From Chloroflexota bacterium (lineage in GTDB: Bacteria; Chloroflexota; Anaerolineae; Aggregatilineales; Phototrophicaceae), in assembly GCA_016223085.1 (NCBI GenBank), contig JACRPS010000005.1, positions 62,001-126,000 of the forward strand: a DNA stretch of 64,000 bases, read 5' to 3'. The notes below the pieces were generated by a model. It was not told where the DNA came from. It did not search any database and saw only the letters and a program-made list of their open reading frames with translations. Shown here piece by piece: positions 31,983 to 40,465 of the stretch. How positions within the stretch are numbered: position 1 is the first letter of the stretch; every line of letters starts with the position of its first letter. The translations under genes were made by a program, and so were the position numbers.

Positions 31983-32108
31983 CCGGTTGGCCGGACGGCC
32001 AGCCAAATGCCACACGCCTGGACCCGGCGGTGTTGCTCCGCGCAGCGGGGTTGCGGCTGGGGACGAAGGGTGTGATCGTCCTAAACACGGAAGCCAGGAG
32101 AACAACAT
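31983..32108 (+). ncRNA. Candidate structured leader of rpsB
   Basis: The leader can form a stem GGTTGGCC / GGCCAGCC with loop GGAC (about 31983-32002, one G-U pair) and a second GC-rich stem around GCTCCGCGCAGCGG. S2 is known to regulate its own operon in several bacteria by binding its mRNA leader. The analogy is inferred; no conserved motif was checked. Confidence 0.35.
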
Positions 32109-32975
32109 ATGCCTTCCAACGTTTCGATGAAGGCGCTGCTTGAAACCGGCGTCCACTTCGGCCACCGCACGCCGAAGTGGAATCCCAAGATGGCGCCCTT
32201 TATTTTTACCGAACGCAACGGTATCCACATCATTGATCTGCAGCAAACGCTGGCCAGCCTCAATACCTATTTCGACATGATTCGGGATATTGTTGCCAAA
32301 GGCGGCACGGTGCTGTTTGTGGGCACCAAGCGCCAGGCGCAGGAAGCGGTAGCGCAGGAAGCGACCCGCTGCCACATGCCCTACGTCAACCAGCGCTGGC
32401 TGGGCGGTACACTCACCAACTGGCGTACCATTCGTGAGCGGATTGACACGCTGAAGAAGCTGGAAAAGCGGCGTGACGCCGGTGAGTTTGAACTGCTGAC
32501 CAAAAAAGAAGGGCTGATACTGGAACGCAAGATTCAAAAGCTCCAGCTACGCCTGGGCGGCATCCGCGAGATGAAGCGCCTGCCCGAACTGCTGATCGTG
32601 GTGGATACGGTGCGTGAGGCGACCGCCGTGAAGGAAGCCAATATCCTGAATATCCCGGTGCTGGCGCTGGCCGACACCAACAGTGACCCGGATGCGATTG
32701 ACTACGTCCTGCCGGCCAATGACGATGCGGTGCGCGCGATCAAGCTGCTGATGGCGACGTTCGCGGACGCTGTGCTGGAAGGCCAGGCGATGCGCAAGGC
32801 GGAAGACGTAGACGAAGTGGAACAGATGCCGGAAGAAACCTCGCCCTATTACAACTTTGACGAACTGGCCGAGGAAGAAGAAGGCGACGAGCAGTACCTG
32901 GGCGCTTCGACGCTGGCAAAGCTGCGCGATGCCAATCTGTTCGCCGAAGATGACGAAGCAGCAGCAGAAGGATAG
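32109..32975 (+). CDS. rpsB: 30S ribosomal protein S2
   Basis: 288-aa S2, needed for S1 docking and translation initiation on the small subunit. Seen: [77 protein letters not shown] and [20 protein letters not shown], all highly conserved. The C-terminus has a long acidic tail (EEEEGDEQ and similar, about 45 residues longer than E. coli S2). Start: ATG at 32109 with AGGAG 8 nt upstream. tsf follows after 9 nt. Confidence 0.98.
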   Translation: MPSNVSMKALLETGVHFGHRTPKWNPKMAPFIFTERNGIHIIDLQQTLASLNTYFDMIRDIVAKGGTVLFVGTKRQAQEAVAQEATRCHMPYVNQRWLGGTLTNWRTIRERIDTLKKLEKRRDAGEFELLTKKEGLILERKIQKLQLRLGGIREMKRLPELLIVVDTVREATAVKEANILNIPVLALADTNSDPDAIDYVLPANDDAVRAIKLLMATFADAVLEGQAMRKAEDVDEVEQMPEETSPYYNFDELAEEEEGDEQYLGASTLAKLRDANLFAEDDEAAAEG

Positions 32976-32984
32976 GATAAACTG

Positions 32985-33614
32985 ATGGAAATCACAGCGC
33001 AAATGGTGAAAGACCTGCGCGAAATGACCGGCGCAGGCCCGCTGGACTGCAAGAAGGCGCTGGAAACCAGCGGCGGCGATATGCAGAGGGCCGCGGATTA
33101 TCTGCGGGAGAAGGGGCTGGCGAAGGCCGCCAAGAAACTGGGCGCAGGCCGGACGATGAACGAAGGGCTGGTGATGACCTATGCCCACCACAACCGGCGG
33201 CTGGGCGTGCTGGTTGAGGTGAACTGCGAAACCGATTTTGTCGCCAATACCGAACGCTTCCAGACATTCGCGCACGACGTGGCGCTGCAAATCGCCAACC
33301 TCGCGCCGCAGTACGTCCGGCGGGAGGACGTGCCCGCCGCCGTTGTACAGGCGGAGCGCGAACTCCAGCGCCGCCGCGTGCTGGACGAAGGCAAGCCGGA
33401 AGCGGTCGCGGACAAAATCGTGGACGGACGCATGAACAAGTTCTATGAAGAAATTGTCCTGCTGGAGCAGCCGTTCATCAAGGATGACTCCAAGACGATT
33501 GGGCAGTATCTGTCGGAAGTGGTCGCGGATGTTGGCGAAAGCATTCAAATCCGCCGCTTTGCCCGCTTTGCGCTTGGCGAAGACGCCGATAACAATGGGG
33601 CTGAAGGCGCGTAG
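32985..33614 (+). CDS. tsf: Elongation factor Ts
   Basis: 209-aa guanine-nucleotide exchange factor for EF-Tu, short form. Seen: VKDLREMTGAGPLDCKKALE (N-terminal UBA-like domain; usually TGAGMMDCK), LREKGLAKAAKK, and YAHHNRRLGVLVEVNCETDFVANTERF (core Tsf domain with the TDFV motif). Start: ATG at 32985. Co-transcribed with rpsB; a strong terminator follows, so pyrH may be partly separate. Confidence 0.97.
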   Translation: MEITAQMVKDLREMTGAGPLDCKKALETSGGDMQRAADYLREKGLAKAAKKLGAGRTMNEGLVMTYAHHNRRLGVLVEVNCETDFVANTERFQTFAHDVALQIANLAPQYVRREDVPAAVVQAERELQRRRVLDEGKPEAVADKIVDGRMNKFYEEIVLLEQPFIKDDSKTIGQYLSEVVADVGESIQIRRFARFALGEDADNNGAEGA

Positions 33615-33667
33615 CCTCCCGGCTCGACCCGGGATGGACCGGCGCGGTAACCTGTTCAGAGGTGCAG

Positions 33668-33699
33668 GGGGATTAGCATTTGCTAATCCCCTTTTTGTT
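33668..33699 (+). terminator. Rho-independent terminator after tsf
   Basis: Perfect 10-bp stem GGGGATTAGC / GCTAATCCCC with a 4-nt loop, then TTTTTGTT. Confidence 0.95.
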
Positions 33700-33709
33700 G
33701 CCAAATTCC

Positions 33710-33738
33710 GTAGGGGCGGATCGCCGGTTTGCCCCTAC
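33710..33738. repeat. GTAGGG hairpin (core GGATCGCCGGTTT)
   Basis: Slightly imperfect: GTAGGGGCGGATCG / CGGTTTGCCCCTAC. First of two hairpins between the tsf terminator and pyrH. Confidence 0.8.
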
Positions 33739-33752
33739 GGCAGCGAATACCC

Positions 33753-33780
33753 GTAGGGGCACGGTATGCCGTGCCTCTAC
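33753..33780. repeat. GTAGGG hairpin (core GGTATGCC)
   Basis: GTAGGGGCACGGTA / TGCCGTGCCTCTAC, two G-T mismatches, ending 25 bp before the pyrH start. Any pyrH mRNA that starts upstream carries it. Confidence 0.85.
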
Positions 33781-33805
33781 AGCCAATTGGTGGAGGAGAA
33801 GCAGG

Positions 33806-34534
33806 ATGACCAACAGCAGCGGCGCAGCCTACAATCGGATTGTGCTCAAACTTAGCGGCGAGGCGCTGGCCGGGCCGCAGGGGTTTGGCATTGACCCCGA
33901 CCGGGCCGAGGTGATCGCGCGGAAGGTGAAACAGATTCATGAACTGGGGGTGCAGGTCGCCATTGTCATCGGCGCGGGCAACCTGTGGCGCGGCGCCATT
34001 GGCGTCAAACGGGGGATGGAGCAAAGCACCGCCGACCACATGGGCATGATCGGCACGGTGATGAACGGTCTGGCGCTGCAGGACGCGCTGGAACGCGAGG
34101 GCGTGACCACCCGCGTGCAGACCGCTGTCCAGATGAACGCCGTCGCCGAGCCGTACATCCGGCTGCGCGCCATCCGCCATCTGGAAAAGGGGCGCGTGGT
34201 GATTATCGCTGGCGGCACGGGCAACCCGTATTTCACGACCGACACGGCGGCGGCGCTGCGGGCGATGGAAATTAATGCGGACATCGTCATTAAGGCAACC
34301 AAAGTGAACGGCGTCTACTCTGCCGACCCCAAAAAGGACAGCACAGCCACCCGCTTTGTGGCGCTCAGTTATACGGAAGTGATTGCCGGCAAATACGAAG
34401 TGATGGACATGACTGCTTTTACGCTGTGCCAGGAAAATAATATGCCCATTCTGGTGGTGGATTTCTGGTCAGGCGACGACCTGCTCCAGGCCGTGATGGG
34501 CAACCACGATGTCGGTACGATCATCAGGCCATAA
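33806..34534 (+). CDS. pyrH: UMP kinase
   Basis: 242-aa bacterial-type UMP kinase (amino-acid-kinase fold), making UDP from UMP and ATP; hexameric, allosterically controlled by GTP and UTP. Seen: [72 protein letters not shown], and [13 protein letters not shown]. Start: ATG at 33806 with GGAGGAGAA upstream; the open frame to 33680 is repeat-derived. It follows rpsB-tsf as in most bacteria, but frr, which normally comes next, is missing; a regulator gene follows instead. Confidence 0.97.
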   Translation: MTNSSGAAYNRIVLKLSGEALAGPQGFGIDPDRAEVIARKVKQIHELGVQVAIVIGAGNLWRGAIGVKRGMEQSTADHMGMIGTVMNGLALQDALEREGVTTRVQTAVQMNAVAEPYIRLRAIRHLEKGRVVIIAGGTGNPYFTTDTAAALRAMEINADIVIKATKVNGVYSADPKKDSTATRFVALSYTEVIAGKYEVMDMTAFTLCQENNMPILVVDFWSGDDLLQAVMGNHDVGTIIRP

Positions 34535-34540
34535 TTGCGT

Positions 34541-34568
34541 GGGGGACATGGCGGCACCATGTCCCTCC
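34541..34568. repeat. Eroded hairpin (ACATGGCGGCACCATGT)
   Basis: GGGGGACATGG / CCATGTCCCTCC, close to the core at 62636. Directly behind pyrH; possibly acts as its 3' stem-loop. Confidence 0.7.
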
Positions 34569-34675
34569 AAAAAATATTCCCAAAATGGCCCGCTCCCCTG
34601 ATTCGCCCTTAGTGCGGAGAATGGACTGAAGTTCATGAGGACTACCGGCTTGACAAAGCCTGATACCTCCGATAC

Positions 34676-34697
34676 TATTCAATTAATCAATTGAATA
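34676..34697. promoter_or_regulatory. ArsR-type operator
   Basis: Inverted repeat TATTCAATT-AATC-AATTGAATA (9-bp perfect arms), ending 11 bp before the regulator's ATG. An ATTCAA...TTGAAT arrangement is usual for ArsR/SmtB-family operators. It covers the likely -10 region, so repression by steric block is expected. Confidence 0.8.
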
Positions 34698-34708
34698 TTT
34701 GAAAACGG

Positions 34709-35374
34709 ATGATGGATCACCGGACGTTCAAAACGGAAATCAACGAGCAGCTTGCCCGGATTGCCAAAGCGGTTGCCAACCCCCACCGGCTGGAGATCAT
34801 TGACCTGCTGGCGCAAGGGGAACGCAGCGTGGACGCGCTGGCCCAGGAAACCGCTATGTCGGTTGCCAATGCTTCGCAGCATCTTCAGGCACTACGCGAG
34901 GCCCGTCTGATAACCGCGCGGAAGGAGGGGCTGCGCGTGTATTACCGCCTGGCCGATTATACGGTCTATCGGCTGGTGCAAACGCTGCGAGAGATTGCGC
35001 AACAGCAGCTTGCCGAAGTAGATCGTATCGTGAACACCTACCTGACCCAACGCGCCTCCATGGAGCCGGTCACGCTCAATGAACTGCTTACCCGGCTGCG
35101 TGAACCGGGGTTAGTCATCCTTGACGTGCGTCCGGCGTTGGAATATTCGCAGGGGCATATCGCCGGCGCGCGCTCGATTCCGATTGACGAGCTGGAGAGC
35201 CGTCTTCACGAACTGCCACAGGCGCAGGAAATTGTCGCCTACTGTCGTGGCGAGTACTGCGTCTTTGCCGATGAAGCGGTGGAAATCCTCACTGAGCATG
35301 GCTACCACGTCCGGCGGTTGCAGTTGGGCTACCCGGACTGGAAACTCGCTGACCTGCCGACCGAAACCGAGTGA
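34709..35374 (+). CDS. ArsR-type regulator fused to a rhodanese domain
   Basis: 221 aa: an ArsR/SmtB winged helix (about 10-95; VANPHRLEIIDLLAQGERSVDALAQETAMSVANASQHLQALREARLI) followed by a rhodanese domain (about 120-215; VILDVRPALEYSQGHIAGARSIPIDEL, active-site loop YCRGEYCVFA). The only two cysteines of the protein are those of the CRGEYC loop; the DNA-binding domain lacks the Cys pairs used by ArsR, SmtB or BigR. I infer that persulfide loading of the rhodanese Cys is the signal. First gene of an operon with a persulfide-dioxygenase-like enzyme and an MFS transporter. Start: ATG at 34709 or the next codon (34712). Operator just upstream, so probably autoregulated. Confidence 0.9.
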   Translation: MMDHRTFKTEINEQLARIAKAVANPHRLEIIDLLAQGERSVDALAQETAMSVANASQHLQALREARLITARKEGLRVYYRLADYTVYRLVQTLREIAQQQLAEVDRIVNTYLTQRASMEPVTLNELLTRLREPGLVILDVRPALEYSQGHIAGARSIPIDELESRLHELPQAQEIVAYCRGEYCVFADEAVEILTEHGYHVRRLQLGYPDWKLADLPTETE

Positions 35375-35386
35375 GAGGAGCGCAGC

Positions 35387-36142
35387 ATGATCTTTCGCCA
35401 GATTCTTCATTCGCAAACGGGTTGTGCGTCGTATGTCGTTGGTTGTACCGGCAAAGCCAAACTGGCGGTTGTTGATCCCCACATTGAGCATCTCAATGAT
35501 TATCTCGCCGTATCCCAACAGGCGAACTCACCCATCGTCGCCATTTTTGAAACCCATGTGCAGGCTGACCATCGCTCCGGCGCGACCCGTTTAGCAGAAA
35601 TCACGGGCGCGCCCATTTACCTGCACGAGTCGGCCAAAGTCAGGTTCCCGTTTCATCCCGTCCGCGATGGTGACACGATTGAACTCGGCAACGACTACGT
35701 GCGCGTACTGCACACGCCCGGCCATTCGCTGGACAGCATCAGCCTGCTCGTCGGCGACCGGACGCGGACGGCAGCGCCCTGGCTGGTATTCACCGGCGAT
35801 ACCCTGTTTGTCGGTGATGTTGGACGACCTGACCTGCATGGTGATGCACAAACGGTCACTTTTGCCGGTCAGTTGTACGACAGCCTGTTTAACAAGCTGC
35901 TGAAGCTGGACGACTTCGTTGAGGTGTATCCCGGCCACTTTGCCGGTTCCGCCTGTGGGCGCGCCATGAGTGGCAAGCCGAGTTCAACCATTGGCTTTGA
36001 GCGCCGCTATAACCCTGCGCTGCAACAACCCAGTCGGGAAGCCTTCATCGCCTTTGTCCAGCAGAATCAGACGCCGGCACCACCCGAATTTACAATTATC
36101 CGGCAGGCCAATAGCGAAGCACAAATCCGGCAGACGATATGA
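35387..36142 (+). CDS. Persulfide dioxygenase-like MBL-fold protein
   Basis: 251-aa metallo-beta-lactamase-fold enzyme of the ETHE1/Blh type, expected to oxidise persulfides (glutathione or other thiol persulfide) to sulfite. Seen: FETHVQADHRSGATRLAE, HTPGHSLDSISLLV, LVFTGDTLFVGDVGRPDL and EVYPGHFAGSACG. The usual THxHxDH reads THVQADH; in ETHE1 the mononuclear iron uses the first His plus a later His and Asp, all kept here, so activity is plausible. Starts 12 nt after the ArsR-rhodanese stop; its own stop overlaps the next gene (ATGA). Confidence 0.87.
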   Translation: MIFRQILHSQTGCASYVVGCTGKAKLAVVDPHIEHLNDYLAVSQQANSPIVAIFETHVQADHRSGATRLAEITGAPIYLHESAKVRFPFHPVRDGDTIELGNDYVRVLHTPGHSLDSISLLVGDRTRTAAPWLVFTGDTLFVGDVGRPDLHGDAQTVTFAGQLYDSLFNKLLKLDDFVEVYPGHFAGSACGRAMSGKPSSTIGFERRYNPALQQPSREAFIAFVQQNQTPAPPEFTIIRQANSEAQIRQTI

Positions 36143-37386
36143 CGTTAACCCGGCCCTTTCAGCTTGGACTGGCAGCAAACTGGCCCCAGTTCACGCTGCT
36201 GGTGATTGTTAATGCGTTTGTCGGCGCGATGCTCGGCCTGGAGCGCACCCTTGTTCCGTTGATCGCTGCCGATGAATTTGGACTCAAGTCGGTCAGCGTG
36301 ACACTGACCTTCATCATCAGCTTCGGCATCATCAAGGCGCTGGCAAACCTGTTCGCCGGGCGCAGCGCCGATCACATTGGACGGAAGCCGCTGCTGGTGG
36401 CCGGCTGGCTCGTCGGTTTGCCCGTTCCGGTTATCATCATCCTCGCGCCGACCTGGGGCTGGATTGTTCTTGCCAATGTCCTGCTGGGGATCAATCAGGG
36501 CTTGTGCTGGTCGGCGGCGGTCATCATGAAGGTTGATCTGGTAGGCCCCCATGGGCGGGGACGGGCGACCGGCCTGAACGAGTTTGCCGGCTACCTGGCG
36601 ATGGCGCTCTCCACCGCCGTCAGCGGTTGGATTGCCGCGCAAACCGCGCTGCGCCCTTTTCCGTTTTATCTTGGCATTATCTTTGCTGTCAGCGGGCTGG
36701 CACTGTCGGTGATTTTCGTCCGCGAGACACGCGGTTATGCCCTGCACGAGGCCGCGCAGCAGCACCAGCCAGGTGAACCACTCTCGTTCTGGCCGATCTT
36801 CCGCCGCGTGAGCTGGCAGGACAAAGCCTTCTTCAGCCTGTCGCAGGGCGGGTTGGTCAACAACCTGAACGATGTGGTGATCTGGGGGCTGCTGCCGCTG
36901 CTGGCGGCGAGCGCCGGTATCCCCGTCGGCGAAGCCGCCGCATTGGGCGGCGCTTATCTGGGCGTTTGGGGGATCAGCCAGCTTGTCACAGGGGCGTTGA
37001 GCGACCGCATCGGGCGCAAGCCGCTGATAACCGGCGGCCTGTGGGTGCAGGCTATCGGTATTGCTCTATTTGTGCTGGGTGCGGGCAAATCCGCATGGCT
37101 GCTGGCGGCGGTTGTGATGGGGCTGGGAACGGGTATGGTGTACCCAACCTTGCTGGCAGCGGTCAGCGACCTGGCACCGCCAGCCTGGCGCGCTTCGGCC
37201 CTGGGAGTGTACCGTCTGTGGCGCGACAGCGGCTACGCCTTCGGCGCGCTGGTCGGCGGTCTGCTGGCTGACCTGTTCAGCATCCAGACGGCGGTGCTGG
37301 CAATCGCCCTGCTGACGGCGCTTTCCGGCACTGTCACCCTGTTCCGGCTGCCGGAGACTGCGACCCCTATCCGCGATTTAGCCTAG
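36139..37386 (+). CDS. MFS transporter of the persulfide operon
   Basis: 415-aa major facilitator with 12 TM helices. Seen: NLFAGRSADHIGRKPLLVAGWLVGLP (the GxxxDRxGRK-type loop 2-3 motif), QLVTGALSDRIGRKPLITGGLW (its repeat in loop 8-9) and GRGRATGLNEFAGYLA. It overlaps the dioxygenase gene by ATGA and is last in the operon. In related sulfur operons an exporter of sulfite or thiosulfate follows the dioxygenase; the same job is inferred here. No sulfur substrate can be read from sequence. Confidence 0.87.
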   Translation: MTLTRPFQLGLAANWPQFTLLVIVNAFVGAMLGLERTLVPLIAADEFGLKSVSVTLTFIISFGIIKALANLFAGRSADHIGRKPLLVAGWLVGLPVPVIIILAPTWGWIVLANVLLGINQGLCWSAAVIMKVDLVGPHGRGRATGLNEFAGYLAMALSTAVSGWIAAQTALRPFPFYLGIIFAVSGLALSVIFVRETRGYALHEAAQQHQPGEPLSFWPIFRRVSWQDKAFFSLSQGGLVNNLNDVVIWGLLPLLAASAGIPVGEAAALGGAYLGVWGISQLVTGALSDRIGRKPLITGGLWVQAIGIALFVLGAGKSAWLLAAVVMGLGTGMVYPTLLAAVSDLAPPAWRASALGVYRLWRDSGYAFGALVGGLLADLFSIQTAVLAIALLTALSGTVTLFRLPETATPIRDLA

Positions 37387-37446
37387 CGATTGGCGATGGG
37401 TAAAAGCCAACGGCCAATAACGAACCATCATGCGCATAGGGTAATG

Positions 37447-38688
37447 TTAGATCGGCTTCGCTTTCAACTGCGGGCGGTTGAGCCAGACGATCAGCCCGAT
37501 CAGTGCCAGCGTTAAAACAATGCCGGCGCTGCTGACGGCAGCATAACCGCCGGACGCAAACAGCGGCCCGGATGCCAGGCTGCCAAAGCCCGCCGCCAGG
37601 AACACCAGCGAATCGTTGACTCCCTGCACCCGCGCCCGTTCCTCACCCTGGAGCGTGTCGGCCAGCAGCGACGACGCCGCGACGTAGCCGAAGTTCCAGC
37701 CCAGGCCCAGCAAAAACAGCGCGGCAGACAGGATGTACTGGTTGGTGGATACCGGCGCCAGCAGCGCCGACACGATCAGGATGAGCGCGCCGGCCACCAG
37801 CATCGGCACACGCCCGAAGCGGTCAATCAGATACCCCGTTACGGCGGACAGTCCGAACATGCCAAGCGTGTGCATGGAAATCACCAGCGAAATCGCCTCT
37901 CTGCCGTGATGGTGGTGATCCATGTGCAGCGGTGTCATCACCATCAACACCACCATCACCGTCTGGCTGACCAGCGCGGCGGCCACCGCCAACTGCACCT
38001 TCGGCAGCAGCAGCAGCGTCCGCAGCGGGCGAACCGGCGCCGCCGGCCTATCCTGCCGGTTGGTTTCCACGTGTCCGGCAATCGTCCGCCCAACCGCCAT
38101 CGGGTCGGGGCGCAGCGCCCAGAAGGTCAGCAGCGCCGCCAGGCTGCACAACAGCAGCATCACCGCCCAGGGACCAGTATCCGGGTGCAGGCCCAGCGCG
38201 CTCATCAACTGGCCGCCGGGAACAACCAGCACCGGCCCCACCACTGCGCCAATCGTGCCGGCAAATACCAGCCGTCCGATCATCCGGGCGCGCTCCGCCT
38301 CCGGGAACAATTCGCCGGCAGCGAACCGGCTCTGCTCCCCGCTGGCGCGGCTCATACCCATCAACGCCGCGCTGACCATTAGCAGAGGGAACGTCCCCTG
38401 CACAATCGCCATCAGCCCGACCAATCCTGCCAGCGCGCCAGCGGCGTAACCCAGCGTCAGGCCGAGCCGCCGCCCAAACCGGCCCATCAGCATGGCGAAG
38501 GGCAAGGCCAGCAGCGCCTGGCTGAAGGTCAGCACCGATGATGGCAGACCGGCGGTGCTTTCCGTGCCGCTGAGCCGGACCGTGACGATGGCCGCCAGGG
38601 TAAAGACGGCGATCTGCGCCGCGCTGGAGAGACTTTGGGTAATGAACAGGAGGGCTAACAGTCGGTTGCTGGTTGACCTGACGTACAT
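37447..38688 (-). CDS. MFS transporter with His-rich loop
   Basis: 413-aa, 12-TM major facilitator. Seen: LMGRFGRRLGLTLGYAAG (loop 2-3), GMSRASGEQSRFAAGELFPEAERARMIGRLVFAGTIGAVVGP (TM4-TM5 region) and GYLIDRFGRVPMLVAG (loop 8-9). The segment MTPLHMDHHHHGREAISLVIS around TM7 contains a run of His next to Asp, as in a group of MFS proteins of unknown substrate; it could bind a metal or protons. Convergent with the persulfide-operon MFS gene, only 60 bp apart. Start: ATG at 38688. Confidence 0.85.
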   Translation of the reverse strand: MYVRSTSNRLLALLFITQSLSSAAQIAVFTLAAIVTVRLSGTESTAGLPSSVLTFSQALLALPFAMLMGRFGRRLGLTLGYAAGALAGLVGLMAIVQGTFPLLMVSAALMGMSRASGEQSRFAAGELFPEAERARMIGRLVFAGTIGAVVGPVLVVPGGQLMSALGLHPDTGPWAVMLLLCSLAALLTFWALRPDPMAVGRTIAGHVETNRQDRPAAPVRPLRTLLLLPKVQLAVAAALVSQTVMVVLMVMTPLHMDHHHHGREAISLVISMHTLGMFGLSAVTGYLIDRFGRVPMLVAGALILIVSALLAPVSTNQYILSAALFLLGLGWNFGYVAASSLLADTLQGEERARVQGVNDSLVFLAAGFGSLASGPLFASGGYAAVSSAGIVLTLALIGLIVWLNRPQLKAKPI

Positions 38689-38769
38689 GGCTGTCCGTTC
38701 CTGTTATGACCGGAGAATCACAATAGACGCGCCGGTACTGGCAGCGTCCGTAATTCAGACGGGAGTGGA

Positions 38770-39693
38770 TCAGGGATTATTACCTTCTCGCAGGTCATTA
38801 AAACCCATTTCCACCATCCACGCGCAGATTACCATCTCGCCGGAGGTATCCGGCTGGGGGATACCGTCGTCCTGCGGCAGACCGTTGTAACCGCGCAGGT
38901 AGCCAAACGGGCCATCAATCTGGCCGCGCGCCGCTTCGGAGAGTTCGGCGTCGCCAATCGCTACGGCGTGGATGTGGATGGGCGAACCAGGGTAGAGTTC
39001 ACCCGTGTCGCGCAGCCAGGCGGCGAACCCCGCCACCCGCAGCGCGCGAATCATCGGCCAGACGTCAGCGCTCAACACGCTCCAGTCACGGCGGCTGCGG
39101 ACGGACAGATCAATCGCGCCGCCGCCGTCGTGCGTGCCAAAACTGGCGGAGACAGCGCCGGGGTTATAGCTGCCCTGCATGATCGCCAGCCGGAAATCCA
39201 CCGTGCCGCCTTCCGCCTGGTACAGTGCCTGCGCGTGGTCGAGCATCGCCAGCGTGCGGGCATTTAGTGTCGCCGCACCGACCTGCACGCGGGTGTAATC
39301 GTCCGGCGGCTTCTGGCAGCCTTTCGGGTCGAGCGCCGCGCCGCTGGCCGATGTGACCGGCTGCCCGGCCAGTGGTTCCAGCCAGTAATCGCCAGAGGTG
39401 CTGCCTTCCGCTGTCCAGCCAGTGACGCCGCCGTAGCTCACCTGCCACCAGACGTAACCGTCGGCACAGCGCGGGCCGTCCAGCACGCGGAAGATATCGC
39501 CGCCGGGGATGCTGCCGATGCGCTCCGCGCGCGTCGTCGGTTCGCGGCGGATGTTGTTGGCCGAATCGTGCAGCACGCGCGCCCACAGTCCGGCGCTCAA
39601 ACGCGGCGGCAGGCCGGCGGGGCAGCCGGATTCCTGCGCGTGGATAGCCGTGATGTTTAGCATAATCAGGCAAAGCAGCAGCACCTGTTTCAT
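38770..39693 (-). CDS. Secreted SH3 plus M15-like peptidase
   Basis: 307-aa exported protein: Sec signal peptide (QVLLLCLIMLNITAIHA), a bacterial SH3 domain (about 40-105; NNIRREPTTRAERIGSIPGGDIFRVLDGP, WWQVSYGGVTGWT), and a C-terminal D,D-peptidase-like domain with SFGTHDGGGAIDLS and HIHAVAIGD. The His-(6)-Asp and His-x-His spacing matches the zinc site of peptidase family M15 (VanY/endolysin type), so peptidoglycan cross-link cleavage is likely. SH3 domains in such proteins bind cell wall. Start: ATG at 39693. Not in an operon. Confidence 0.75.
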   Translation of the reverse strand: MKQVLLLCLIMLNITAIHAQESGCPAGLPPRLSAGLWARVLHDSANNIRREPTTRAERIGSIPGGDIFRVLDGPRCADGYVWWQVSYGGVTGWTAEGSTSGDYWLEPLAGQPVTSASGAALDPKGCQKPPDDYTRVQVGAATLNARTLAMLDHAQALYQAEGGTVDFRLAIMQGSYNPGAVSASFGTHDGGGAIDLSVRSRRDWSVLSADVWPMIRALRVAGFAAWLRDTGELYPGSPIHIHAVAIGDAELSEAARGQIDGPFGYLRGYNGLPQDDGIPQPDTSGEMVICAWMVEMGFNDLREGNNP

Positions 39694-39832
39694 GGCATCG
39701 TTCCTTTCTGCCGCCGATTATGCCATCATTTGGCCGCGTCTACCTGTCGTTTGGGCTACGAATCAAAAACGGGGCTGCGCGCCCCATAGGAATGTCACGT
39801 GAACCGACTACAAGGGTCTGGTGGGTTGCGGT

Positions 39833-40462
39833 TTACGGCTGACCCGTTTGCAGGCGCGGCTGGCTGCTGTAATAGCGCAGGGCCACGCGACCAATCGCGC
39901 TGACGATGGCGTAGTTCACCGCGAAGCTGACTGCTGCGCCGACCACCGGAATCAGCTTCGAGAAGGATTTGCCCATCAGCCGCAGGGCATACTTCAGCAC
40001 CACTTCAATTGCCGCGTCGCTCAGCCGCCCGCTGCCGGACATGATGAGATAGGTGCGGACACGGCTTTCCACGTCGTTAAGCTGGCTGTGCCCGTAAAGC
40101 TGGGCGATAAAATCCACCAGTCCGGCCTGCATTCGCAGCGACAGCACCGCGTCTACCGGCAGCGCCACCGGCAGCGTGACCAGCCCGCCCAGCCCGGTGA
40201 TCGCGCCGACCACGCCGCTGCGGAACGCCTGCCGCCGGATGACCTGCGCGATCAACTGCTCTGTCGTGGCGCGTGGATTGCGGGCACGCTGCTGCTCGTA
40301 AAAGCGGTGGATGCCGGAGGTGTCCGGGTTGAGGAAGTTGGCGAGGAAGCGCCGGCCAAACACCCACACCGCCAGCGCCATGATGGCGATGATAAACAGC
40401 GGCAGGACACACAGCGCAATAAAACCGATGGCAAGCCAGTTGGGGTTATTCAGCCAATCCAT
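39833..40462 (-). CDS. EcsC-like membrane protein
   Basis: 209-aa protein with an N-terminal TM helix (IGFIALCVLPLFIIAIMALAVWVFG) and a C-terminal part resembling the EcsC family: VVGAITGLGGLVTLPVALPVDAVLSLRMQAGLVDFIAQLYG and KLIPVVGAAVSFAVNYAIVSAIGRVA. EcsC is encoded with ABC exporters in Bacillus but its function is unclear. It follows the lipoprotein gene by 3 nt, so the two are co-transcribed. Start: ATG at 40462. Confidence 0.7.
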   Translation of the reverse strand: MDWLNNPNWLAIGFIALCVLPLFIIAIMALAVWVFGRRFLANFLNPDTSGIHRFYEQQRARNPRATTEQLIAQVIRRQAFRSGVVGAITGLGGLVTLPVALPVDAVLSLRMQAGLVDFIAQLYGHSQLNDVESRVRTYLIMSGSGRLSDAAIEVVLKYALRLMGKSFSKLIPVVGAAVSFAVNYAIVSAIGRVALRYYSSQPRLQTGQP

Positions 40463-40465
40463 GCG

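Noticed and set aside
35387-36142. MBL-fold protein as a beta-lactamase or dead enzyme because of THVQADH
   Set aside because: Operon context and block order point to ETHE1-like dioxygenases, whose iron site does not need the replaced His.
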